The position numbers and the translations under genes were made by a program. Shown in pieces: positions 19,470 through 26,693 of a stretch of 64,000 bases of DNA (position 1 is its first letter; every line of letters starts with the position of its first letter). The DNA lies in contig NZ_AP022576.1 of assembly GCF_010730355.1 (NCBI RefSeq), positions 4,402,001-4,466,000 on the forward strand, given 5' to 3'. Below the pieces are notes generated by a model. The model was not told where the DNA came from. It worked only from the letters and a program-made list of their open reading frames with translations, and ran no database searches. The DNA is from Mycobacterium florentinum. Lineage in GTDB: Bacteria; Actinomycetota; Actinomycetes; Mycobacteriales; Mycobacteriaceae.

Positions 19470-19602
19470 ATATAACTCTGAACTGCAGGTTTAGGGTGAC
19501 ACGCCGAGAACATTTGGGTTCAACACGCCCAACAGATTCGCCCCGTGGGCTTACGTGCCCGTAAACTTCGTGACGTCACCACTCTCTAGGGAGCCGCCCA
19601 CC

Positions 19603-21129
19603 GTGACCGTCCAGGAATCCGAGCAGGACCTGAACTCGCCCCGCGAAGAGTGCGGTGTATTCGGGGTTTGGGCCCCAGGCGAGGAAGTCGCCAAACTCAC
19701 CTACTACGGCCTTTACGCGCTGCAGCATCGCGGCCAGGAAGCCGCCGGTATCGCCGTCGCCGATGGATCTCAGGTACTGGTCTTCAAAGACCTCGGGCTG
19801 GTCAGCCAGGTGTTCGACGAGCAAACGCTGGCGGCCATGCAGGGCCACGTCGCGATCGGGCACTGCCGGTACTCCACCACGGGCGACACCACCTGGGAAA
19901 ACGCCCAGCCGGTGTTCCGCAACACCGCGGCCGGCACCGGGGTTGCCTTGGGACACAACGGGAATCTGGTCAACACCGCTGAACTTGCCACCCGCGCTCG
20001 CGACGCGGGTTTGATCTCGAAGCGCTACCCGGCCCCGGCGACGACGGACTCCGACATCCTGGGCGCGCTGCTGGCCCACGGCGCGGCCGACTCCACCCTG
20101 GAGCAGGCGGCGCTCGACCTGCTGCCGACCGTGCGCGGCGCCTTCTGCCTGACCTTCATGGACGAGAACACGCTGTATGCCTGCCGCGATCCCCACGGGG
20201 TCCGGCCGCTTTCGCTCGGACGCCTGGATCGCGGTTGGGTGGTGGCCTCCGAAACGGCGGCGCTCGACATCGTCGGTGCCTCGTTCGTCCGCGACATCGA
20301 GCCGGGTGAATTGCTGGCGATCGACGCGGACGGGGTGCGGTCCACCCGCTTCGCCAACCCGACTCCCAAGGGTTGCGTCTTCGAATATGTCTACCTGGCC
20401 CGGCCGGACAGCACGATCGGCGGCCGGTCGGTGCACGGTGCCCGGTTGGAGATCGGCCGCCGGCTGGCCCGCGAGCGGCCGGTGGACGCCGACCTGGTGA
20501 TTGGTGTGCCGGAATCGGGCACACCCGCGGCGGTGGGATACGCGCAGGAGGCCGGCATTCCGTACGGGCAGGGCCTGATGAAGAACGCCTACGTCGGGCG
20601 GACCTTCATCCAGCCGTCCCAGACGATCCGGCAGCTGGGCATCCGGCTGAAGCTCAACCCGCTCAAAGAGGTGATCCGCGGCAAGCGGCTCATCGTCGTT
20701 GACGACTCGATCGTGCGCGGCAACACCCAGCGTGCGTTGTTGCGCATGCTGCGCGAGGCCGGCGCCGTCGAGGTACACGTGCGGATTGCCTCGCCGCCGG
20801 TGAAGTGGCCGTGCTTCTACGGCATCGACTTCCCGTCTCCGGCCGAATTGATCGCCAACGCCGTCGAAGACGAGGAAGAGATGCTCGAGGCGGTGCGGCA
20901 TGCCATCGGCGCCGACACCCTGGGCTACATCTCGCTGCGCGGCATGATCGCGGCGACCGAACAGCCGGCCTCCCGGCTATGTACCGCCTGCTTCGACGGC
21001 AAGTATCCGATCGAGCTGCCCAGCGAGACCGCGCTGGGCAAGAACGTCATCGAGCACATGCTCTCCACTGCGGCGCGCGGCGCGGAGCTCGGTGATCTTG
21101 CGGCCGACGAGGTTCCCGTCAACCACTGA
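19603..21129 (+). CDS. purF: amidophosphoribosyltransferase
   Basis: The product is 508 residues from a GTG with AGGGAG 9 bp upstream. It catalyses the first committed step of purine synthesis, PRPP plus glutamine to phosphoribosylamine. A short propeptide precedes EECGVFGVW; the cysteine near residue 17 becomes the N-terminal nucleophile after cleavage. The PRPP-binding loop VVDDSIVRGNT and the C-terminal cysteines (LCTACFDGKYPIELP), likely iron-sulfur ligands, are present. An alternative start at 19555 has no ribosome site. Confidence 0.98.
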   Translation: MTVQESEQDLNSPREECGVFGVWAPGEEVAKLTYYGLYALQHRGQEAAGIAVADGSQVLVFKDLGLVSQVFDEQTLAAMQGHVAIGHCRYSTTGDTTWENAQPVFRNTAAGTGVALGHNGNLVNTAELATRARDAGLISKRYPAPATTDSDILGALLAHGAADSTLEQAALDLLPTVRGAFCLTFMDENTLYACRDPHGVRPLSLGRLDRGWVVASETAALDIVGASFVRDIEPGELLAIDADGVRSTRFANPTPKGCVFEYVYLARPDSTIGGRSVHGARLEIGRRLARERPVDADLVIGVPESGTPAAVGYAQEAGIPYGQGLMKNAYVGRTFIQPSQTIRQLGIRLKLNPLKEVIRGKRLIVVDDSIVRGNTQRALLRMLREAGAVEVHVRIASPPVKWPCFYGIDFPSPAELIANAVEDEEEMLEAVRHAIGADTLGYISLRGMIAATEQPASRLCTACFDGKYPIELPSETALGKNVIEHMLSTAARGAELGDLAADEVPVNH

Positions 21130-21200
21130 CGGAATTCACACCAGATCCTTCAAAGACGTTTGATTCCGGCGAGAAGCGCCTACCGGTAGCCTTTATCGCG

Positions 21201-22295
21201 ATGACGGATCCCGCAAAAAGCCCCGGCGAAGAACCGGGCAGCCAGGGCATTACTTACGCGTCGGCCGGGGTGGATATTGAAGCCGGTGACCGCGCGGTCG
21301 ATCTGTTCAAGCCGCTGGCGGCAAAAGCCACCAGACCCGAGGTGCTCGGCGGGCTGGGCGGATTCGCCGGCTTGTTCGCGCTGCGTGGCGACTACCGCGA
21401 GCCGGTGCTGGCGGCCTCCAGCGACGGCGTCGGCACCAAGCTGGCGGTAGCGCAGGCGATGGACAAGCACGACACCGTCGGCCTCGACCTGGTGGCGATG
21501 GTGGTCGACGACCTCGTCGTGTGCGGCGCCGAACCACTGTTCCTGCAGGACTACATCGCCGTCGGCCGCACCGTGCCCGAACGGGTGGCAGCGATCGTCG
21601 GCGGCATCGCCGAGGGATGCATGCGGGCCGGTTGTGCGCTGTTGGGCGGCGAGACGGCCGAGCACCCCGGTTTGATGGAACCGGACCACTACGACATCTC
21701 CGCGACGGGGATCGGCGTGGTCGAGGCCGACGACATCCTGGGGCCCGACCGGGTCAAACCCGGCGACGTCATCATCGCCATGGGGTCCTCGGGCCTGCAT
21801 TCCAACGGATACTCACTGGCACGCAGCGTTCTGCTCGAGATCGACCGGATGGACCTGGCCGGCTACGTGGAGGAATTCGGCCGCACGCTGGGCGAAGAGT
21901 TGCTGGAGCCCACCCGGATCTACGCCAAGGACTGCCTGGCGCTGGCCGCCGAAACCCATGTCCGCACGTTCTGCCACGTCACCGGTGGTGGACTGGCGGG
22001 CAACCTGCAGCGCGTCATCCCGCACGGGTTGACCGCCGAGGTCGACCGGGGCACCTGGACGCCCGCGCCGGTGTTCGCGATGATCGCCCAGCGCGGCCGG
22101 GTCAGCCGCGGGGAGATGGAGAAGACCTTCAATATGGGCGTCGGCATGATCGCCGTCGTCGCACCCGAAGACACCGACCGTGCCCTGGCGATTTTGACCG
22201 CACGCCATCTGGACTGCTGGGTGTTGGGGACGATCTGCAAGGGCGGCAAAGACGGCCCGCGCGCCAAACTGGTGGGGCAGCACCCGAGGTTTTAA
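21201..22295 (+). CDS. purM: phosphoribosylformylglycinamidine cyclo-ligase
   Basis: The product is 364 residues, AIR synthetase, which closes FGAM to AIR with ATP. Family signatures include ITYASAGVDIEAGD, SSDGVGTKLAVA, GGETAEHPGLM and the late FNMGVGMIAVV. It lies 71 bp after purF and is probably in the same operon. It converges on a small DUF3073 gene. Confidence 0.98.
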   Translation: MTDPAKSPGEEPGSQGITYASAGVDIEAGDRAVDLFKPLAAKATRPEVLGGLGGFAGLFALRGDYREPVLAASSDGVGTKLAVAQAMDKHDTVGLDLVAMVVDDLVVCGAEPLFLQDYIAVGRTVPERVAAIVGGIAEGCMRAGCALLGGETAEHPGLMEPDHYDISATGIGVVEADDILGPDRVKPGDVIIAMGSSGLHSNGYSLARSVLLEIDRMDLAGYVEEFGRTLGEELLEPTRIYAKDCLALAAETHVRTFCHVTGGGLAGNLQRVIPHGLTAEVDRGTWTPAPVFAMIAQRGRVSRGEMEKTFNMGVGMIAVVAPEDTDRALAILTARHLDCWVLGTICKGGKDGPRAKLVGQHPRF

Positions 22296-22358
22296 GGGCC
22301 TGCGCCTAACTGGGACCAACACTGTGCCGATGCACGCGGCATCGGCACGGAGCAAGTT

Positions 22359-22538
22359 CTAGCGACGCCAGTCGTCTTCGCGATCCCAAGATTCGTCGGC
22401 GCCATCCAGCTCGCCGGATGGGTCCGACTCGGACCCCGCCAGCTCGCGCTGAAGCCGATCGAAGTCGGTCTGCGGGGAGCTGTATTTAAGTTCTCGAGCA
22501 ACCTTGGTCTGCTTTGCCTTAGCCCGGCCGCGGCCCAT
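22359..22538 (-). CDS. DUF3073 small basic-acidic protein (Rv0810c-like)
   Basis: The product is 59 residues. The start at MGRGRAKAKQTKVARELKYS matches the actinobacterial family and is preferred over an ATG 13 codons upstream. It has a strongly basic N-terminal third followed by an acidic tail (ELDGADESWDREDDWRR). It is a conserved actinobacterial protein of unknown role. A GGGGGTTCCCCC hairpin overlaps the ribosome-binding region and could limit initiation. Confidence 0.88.
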   Translation of the reverse strand: MGRGRAKAKQTKVARELKYSSPQTDFDRLQRELAGSESDPSGELDGADESWDREDDWRR

Positions 22539-22684
22539 GGGGGAACCCCCTCGCGCAATAACGGAGCGGCCTAACAAGTAGGCGGCTCCGATCTCTGGTG
22601 TCGTTATTGTCCTGCCGACAGCTTACCGTGCCTCGCGGATGAGCGTCGGTGCCCCCTGCTCGCCGTGTTGGACTTCACCGGACA

Positions 22685-23779
22685 TTATCTCGCACCGCCT
22701 CGCAACCGCTCTACGGCCAGCCGTCCTGCGCCGATCTGCTCGCTGGGCGGCAGCGAATCGGCGTCGATGACGGCCGCGACCGAGGCCTCCGGGCCGGTCG
22801 TGAGTTCGGTGTCGGCGGGCAGCCCACGCTTGAGCAGGGCGAGCGCGATCGGCCCCAGATCCACGTGGTCGACGACCGTGCCCAGCCGTCCCAGCGCACG
22901 CCCGCCCGCGAGCACCGCATCGCCGGTCGACGGCCGGTCCACCGAGCCGTCGAGGTGCAACAGCACCAGCATCCGCGGCGGTTTGCCCAGGTTATGGACC
23001 CGGGCGACGGTTTCTTGCCCGCGGTAGCAGCCCTTGTCCAGGTGGACGGCCCCGGTGCCGGGACCGCCGATCCAGCGCACCTCATGCGGAATCGTGCGTT
23101 CGTCGGTGTCGACGCCGAGGCGCGGGCGCACCGCCGCGACCCGGTGGGCCTCGTAGGCCCACACCCCGGCCGGTCGCACGCCGGCCTGCGCGAAGCGGCC
23201 TTGCCACTCGGCCGAATCGGCGCGCGGCACCAGCAGGTCGAGCTCGATCTGGCCGGCGGAGGCGGCGGGCATCCGCCGCACGAAGCCGCCTCCGGCTAGT
23301 GGAATTGCGACCAGCTCGTCGGGCAGGGCGTCGAGGCCAAGCACGTCGAGAACCGCCCGGTCGGCCAGCCGGGGGCCGATCAGCGACAACACCGCCAGGT
23401 CGGCGGCCGCCGGCGTGACGTCCGACCAGAACACCATCTTCGTCAGGTAGCCCAGCAACGGCTCGCCGCGCCAGGGTTCGGTGTCGAGGTAGGTGACGCT
23501 GCCGAGTTCGGTCTGCAGCCAGTGGTCCTCGACCCGGCCCTGTCCGTCCAGGCTGAGATTCTGGGTGCTGGCCCCGTCGGGAAGCTCGCTGACGTGCTGG
23601 GTCGAGATGTTGTGCAGCCAGCTCTGCCGGTCCGCGCCGGTCAGCGTCAGAACCGCGCGGTGCGAGCGGTCCACCAGCACCGCGTCGGTCTCGGCCGCGC
23701 GCTGCTCGCCGAGCGGATCGCCGAAGTGCCAGACCGCGCCGGCGTCGGGTCCGGAATCGGGTGCGGGGACTGCAGTCAT
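22685..23779 (-). CDS. folate-binding YgfZ-type protein (GcvT-like, Rv0811c)
   Basis: The product is 364 residues with an aminomethyltransferase-like fold. The hallmark is LDKGCYRGQETVARV (K-G-C-Y-x-G-Q-E), the YgfZ/IBA57 signature containing the redox-active cysteine. It binds folate and supports iron-sulfur cluster enzymes. It is divergent from the aminodeoxychorismate lyase gene, which fits a shared folate theme. Confidence 0.93.
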   Translation of the reverse strand: MTAVPAPDSGPDAGAVWHFGDPLGEQRAAETDAVLVDRSHRAVLTLTGADRQSWLHNISTQHVSELPDGASTQNLSLDGQGRVEDHWLQTELGSVTYLDTEPWRGEPLLGYLTKMVFWSDVTPAAADLAVLSLIGPRLADRAVLDVLGLDALPDELVAIPLAGGGFVRRMPAASAGQIELDLLVPRADSAEWQGRFAQAGVRPAGVWAYEAHRVAAVRPRLGVDTDERTIPHEVRWIGGPGTGAVHLDKGCYRGQETVARVHNLGKPPRMLVLLHLDGSVDRPSTGDAVLAGGRALGRLGTVVDHVDLGPIALALLKRGLPADTELTTGPEASVAAVIDADSLPPSEQIGAGRLAVERLRGGAR

Positions 23780-23899
23780 GTGCGCCGCTCCTCCTCATCG
23801 TTTCGCCCTGCATCGTCGACGGCGCGGGTCACACGTCAACTCTACGGACCGGCGTCCGCCCGGCTGCGCTTGTCGCCGCGGCGGCTAGGCTCTGTCGGC

Positions 23900-24790
23900 A
23901 TGGCAGCCCAGACGGGTGTGATCGTCACCCTCGACGGCGAAATACATCCGCCCGGCACCCCGCTCCTGCACGCCGACGACCTCGCGGCCGTCCGCGGTGA
24001 CGGTGCCTTCGAGACCCTGCTGGTCCGCGACGGCGGGGCCTGTCTGGTCGGGCCCCATTTGCAGCGCCTGACCCAGTCGGCCAAATTCCTGGATCTGCCC
24101 GAGCCGGACCTGCCGAATTGGCGGCGCGCGATCGACATCGCCACCCGGGAGTGGGTGGCCGGCTCGTCGGGCGAGGGCGCGTTGCGGTTGATCTACAGCC
24201 GGGGTCGCGAGAGCGGTTCGGAGCCCACCGCGTACGTGATGGTCACCGCCGTCCCGGAACGGGTGGAGGTCGTTCGCCGCAATGGGGTAGCGGCGATCAC
24301 GCTGGACCGGGGACTACCCGCGATCGGTGCCGGCGAGATGCCGTGGTTGTTGGCCGGCGCGAAAACCCTGTCGTACGCGGTGAATATGGCCGCGTTGCGG
24401 CACGCCTCCCGACACGGGGCCGGCGACGTGATTTTCGTCAGCTCGGACGGCTACATCCTGGAAGGGCCGCGTTCGACGGTCGTGATCGTCACGGATTCCC
24501 ATGCGGGCCCGGACAGTAACCTCTGCCTGCTGACGCCGCCGCCCTGGTATCCGATCTTGCGCGGCACCACGCAGCAGGCGCTGTTCGAGGTGGCGCGCAG
24601 CAAGGGCTACGACTGCGATTATCGCGCGCTGCGTATCGCGGATTTGCATGCCGCCCAAGGGATCTGGCTGGTATCCAGCATGACCCTGGCCGCGCGCGTG
24701 CATACCCTGGATGGTCGTTCGTTGGGTCGCTCACCGATGACCGAGGACTTCGCCCAACTGGTAGACGCGGCGATCGTCAGCGATCGCTGA
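23900..24790 (+). CDS. pabC: aminodeoxychorismate lyase-like PLP enzyme (Rv0812)
   Basis: The product is 296 residues, a class IV PLP aminotransferase fold. The PLP lysine is in LLAGAKTLSYAVNMAALRHA, and the DVIFVSSDGYILEGPRSTVV segment corresponds to the cofactor-phosphate region. Members are 4-amino-4-deoxychorismate lyases (folate synthesis) or D-amino acid / branched-chain transaminases. The neighbouring folate-binding gene favours PabC, but transaminase activity has been reported for this mycobacterial lineage. Confidence 0.85.
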   Translation: MAAQTGVIVTLDGEIHPPGTPLLHADDLAAVRGDGAFETLLVRDGGACLVGPHLQRLTQSAKFLDLPEPDLPNWRRAIDIATREWVAGSSGEGALRLIYSRGRESGSEPTAYVMVTAVPERVEVVRRNGVAAITLDRGLPAIGAGEMPWLLAGAKTLSYAVNMAALRHASRHGAGDVIFVSSDGYILEGPRSTVVIVTDSHAGPDSNLCLLTPPPWYPILRGTTQQALFEVARSKGYDCDYRALRIADLHAAQGIWLVSSMTLAARVHTLDGRSLGRSPMTEDFAQLVDAAIVSDR

Positions 24791-24846
24791 GCGCTGAATT
24801 GTGTTGTCGGCTCGCGCAGCGGCGGGTACGGTCGGCCGTACACAGG

Positions 24847-24905
24847 AAGGGAGGTGGTCCGCGAAATTGATAGCTTCATGGACATGTGAGGTGGCTACGC
24901 GCTAG
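24847..24905 (+). other. candidate mini-ORF with strong Shine-Dalgarno
   Basis: AAGGGAGG at 24847-24854 precedes a TTG at 24867 that opens a 12-codon frame reading (M)IASWTCEVATR before TAG. The very strong ribosome site stands in otherwise gene-free DNA after pabC. An alternative GTG at 24854 gives VVREIDSFMDM. Translation is not proven. I could not assign the peptide to a known leader family. Confidence 0.3.
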
Positions 24906-24965
24906 CTGCATTGGCTTCCGAAGAGCTAGCGATCTACGCGCGCTGGCGAATTCCCCGTAGCCACC

Positions 24966-25016
24966 CGGCCCCCGAGCTTCCCGGTCTGTCCAACCAGGAA
25001 CACGGCTCGGGGGCCG
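24966..25016. terminator. 12-bp perfect stem-loop downstream of TIR gene
   Basis: CGGCCCCCGAGC at 24966-24977 pairs perfectly with GCTCGGGGGCCG at 25005-25016. An overlapping smaller hairpin can form at 24997-25020 (GGAAC/GTTCC arms). It lies 18 bp past the TIR stop on the minus strand and about 175 bp past pabC on the plus strand, so a bidirectional terminator without a U-tract is likely. Confidence 0.6.
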
Positions 25017-25033
25017 TTCCATGTCTTGGGCTG

Positions 25034-26542
25034 CTATTGATTGGATTTCGCGGCGATCTGCTCGGCGATCTTGCCCGCCTGGCCGGGTGCGGCATTCGGG
25101 CCGCACACCGTCACGTCGATGACCCTGGCGCCGTCGGCGTGCAGCACGTGGTGGCAGATTTTGCCGTTGTCTCCCCGGGTGCGCTGCTGGGCGATCTTCG
25201 GGACGGTGCCGGTCACGTCCGCGAAGGCCCAGTCAAAGCTGTTGCCGTTGAGCGTCTCGGTCACCGTCTTACCGGCACACGACTTCCACTTGTCCGCGGA
25301 CTCCTGAACGAAAGCGCTGGCCTTGTCGGGCGACGAGAATTCCGCGACCGTCTCGATGATCCGGTTCGGCGGGTCCTGCCCGGCGGTGTGCACGATGAGT
25401 CCGCCCACCGCACCGACGCCGGCGCCCTCATACGCCGCCGCCACGGCGGGTTCGTAGGTTCCCGCGCACGCCGGGTCGGTCAGGGTCCACTTGGGGTTTC
25501 GCAGCTGGCTGATCTTTTCGCCGGCCACCACGGTCGGGTCACCCACGATGGCGCCGACTTCGGGTGCACCGACCAAATAGGATTCCAGCTTGCTCGCGTT
25601 CGCCGACGGACCCGAATTCGGCGCCGTCGGAGCCGAATTCGAGTTCGACGCCCGGGGAGCCGGCTTGGTCTTGCCGCTCTGCGTGGTCATCACCACCACG
25701 ATCGCGATCGCGGCGATGACCGCGACTGCGGCACCGCCGATGATGAGCAGCCGCTTGTTCGATCCGCCGGTTGTCGTACCGCCGCTCGCCGCGGCCGGGG
25801 CGGTGGCCGCGGTCGCGGCGCTCGCTGCCGGCGCGGGGGCCGACGCGGCGGCCGGGGCCTTCGCGGCGCCGCCCGGCGAACCGTCCTTGGCCTCGATTTC
25901 GGCCAGCACATTGTCGATTTCGCTGCGGGTGCGGTATGTGACGTCGTGCCGCAGGCGCAACATGCGCAGCAGTTGCGCGATGTCGCCGCGGGCGCTGGGG
26001 TCATCGCCGTCCTCGTCGAGCCCGGACCGCAGCTCGACCAACAGCTGGAGCTGCTGCTGCGGGCTGAGCTCCTTTTCGGCCATCTGGTTGCCCAGCCGGG
26101 TGATGTATCCGAACGGCACCGGAGGCTCTTCGGGCAGCGGGTCGGGCAACGGCACGGGCTTGCTGCGCAGCGCGTGCACGGCGGTGACCAACTGGATGCC
26201 GGCATCGACCGTCGGCTCCCGGTAGTCGATGATCTGCAATGCGGCAAGGGGATTCACGCGCATGCTGTCGACTTCACCGATGCGCACGGGCAGGATCGGG
26301 CGGCCCAGGGCCTGGGCGTAGCGCAGCTCGGCCTGACTCGGCTTGGATTGCAGCCAGTTGCTGGACAGCGCGACGATGAACACCTCGCAGTCGCGGATCT
26401 GCTCGAGAATTTTGGCCCACCACGAGTCGCCGCCGCCGAGCTCCTGGTCGAACCACACCTGGTTCTGACCGCGCCGCAGCGCGGTGGTCAGCGCGTCGAC
26501 CGTCGACCGATCTTGGCTCGAGTAGCTGATGAACAAAGCCAT
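25034..26542 (-). CDS. membrane TIR-domain protein with PknH-like extracellular sensor domain
   Basis: The product is 502 residues; the ATG has AGGAG 6 bp upstream. Residues 1-125 are a TIR domain (FISYSSQD at the start). Glu72 in AELRYA lies where NADase TIRs keep their catalytic glutamate. Residues 145-215 are helical, 222-262 an Ala-rich linker, about 265-287 one transmembrane helix. Residues 300-502 resemble the sensor domain of mycobacterial PknH, with four cysteines able to form two disulfides. The topology is cytoplasmic TIR with an exported sensor. It follows the RyR-domain gene on the same strand. NAD-consuming signalling or defence is inferred. Confidence 0.85.
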   Translation of the reverse strand: MALFISYSSQDRSTVDALTTALRRGQNQVWFDQELGGGDSWWAKILEQIRDCEVFIVALSSNWLQSKPSQAELRYAQALGRPILPVRIGEVDSMRVNPLAALQIIDYREPTVDAGIQLVTAVHALRSKPVPLPDPLPEEPPVPFGYITRLGNQMAEKELSPQQQLQLLVELRSGLDEDGDDPSARGDIAQLLRMLRLRHDVTYRTRSEIDNVLAEIEAKDGSPGGAAKAPAAASAPAPAASAATAATAPAAASGGTTTGGSNKRLLIIGGAAVAVIAAIAIVVVMTTQSGKTKPAPRASNSNSAPTAPNSGPSANASKLESYLVGAPEVGAIVGDPTVVAGEKISQLRNPKWTLTDPACAGTYEPAVAAAYEGAGVGAVGGLIVHTAGQDPPNRIIETVAEFSSPDKASAFVQESADKWKSCAGKTVTETLNGNSFDWAFADVTGTVPKIAQQRTRGDNGKICHHVLHADGARVIDVTVCGPNAAPGQAGKIAEQIAAKSNQ

Positions 26543-26650
26543 CGCAGTCTCCTAGGGTGAAGCGAAGCGAACGAACTGGGGCGAACGCCTGCCTGCGCGA
26601 CCCATACGCACATGCGCCGATACCGTATCAGTGTTGGGCCGCTTCAGGAT

Positions 26651-26665
26651 GCGCAAATTTTGCGC
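26651..26665. promoter_or_regulatory. palindrome between RyR and TIR genes
   Basis: GCGCAAATTTTGCGC is a perfect 7-1-7 palindrome in the 151-bp gap, about 110 bp upstream of the TIR start. A second short palindrome, GATACCGTATC, lies at 26619-26629. Either could be an operator for an independent TIR promoter, or the first a weak terminator. Confidence 0.4.
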
Positions 26666-26693
26666 GTATTTCCGCGTCGACAATGCCGACCGG

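Noticed and set aside
24867..24905. Mini-ORF as attenuator of the TIR operon
   Set aside because: It is on the opposite strand and downstream of the TIR gene, so it cannot act in cis by leader translation.
25780..25880. Low-complexity GCC/GGC-rich stretch
   Set aside because: It encodes the Ala/Pro-rich linker of the TIR protein, not a DNA repeat array.
24911..26560. Long plus-strand open frame opposite the TIR gene
   Set aside because: Composition mirrors the TIR coding strand and no domain is found; the minus-strand TIR/PknH-like reading is convincing.
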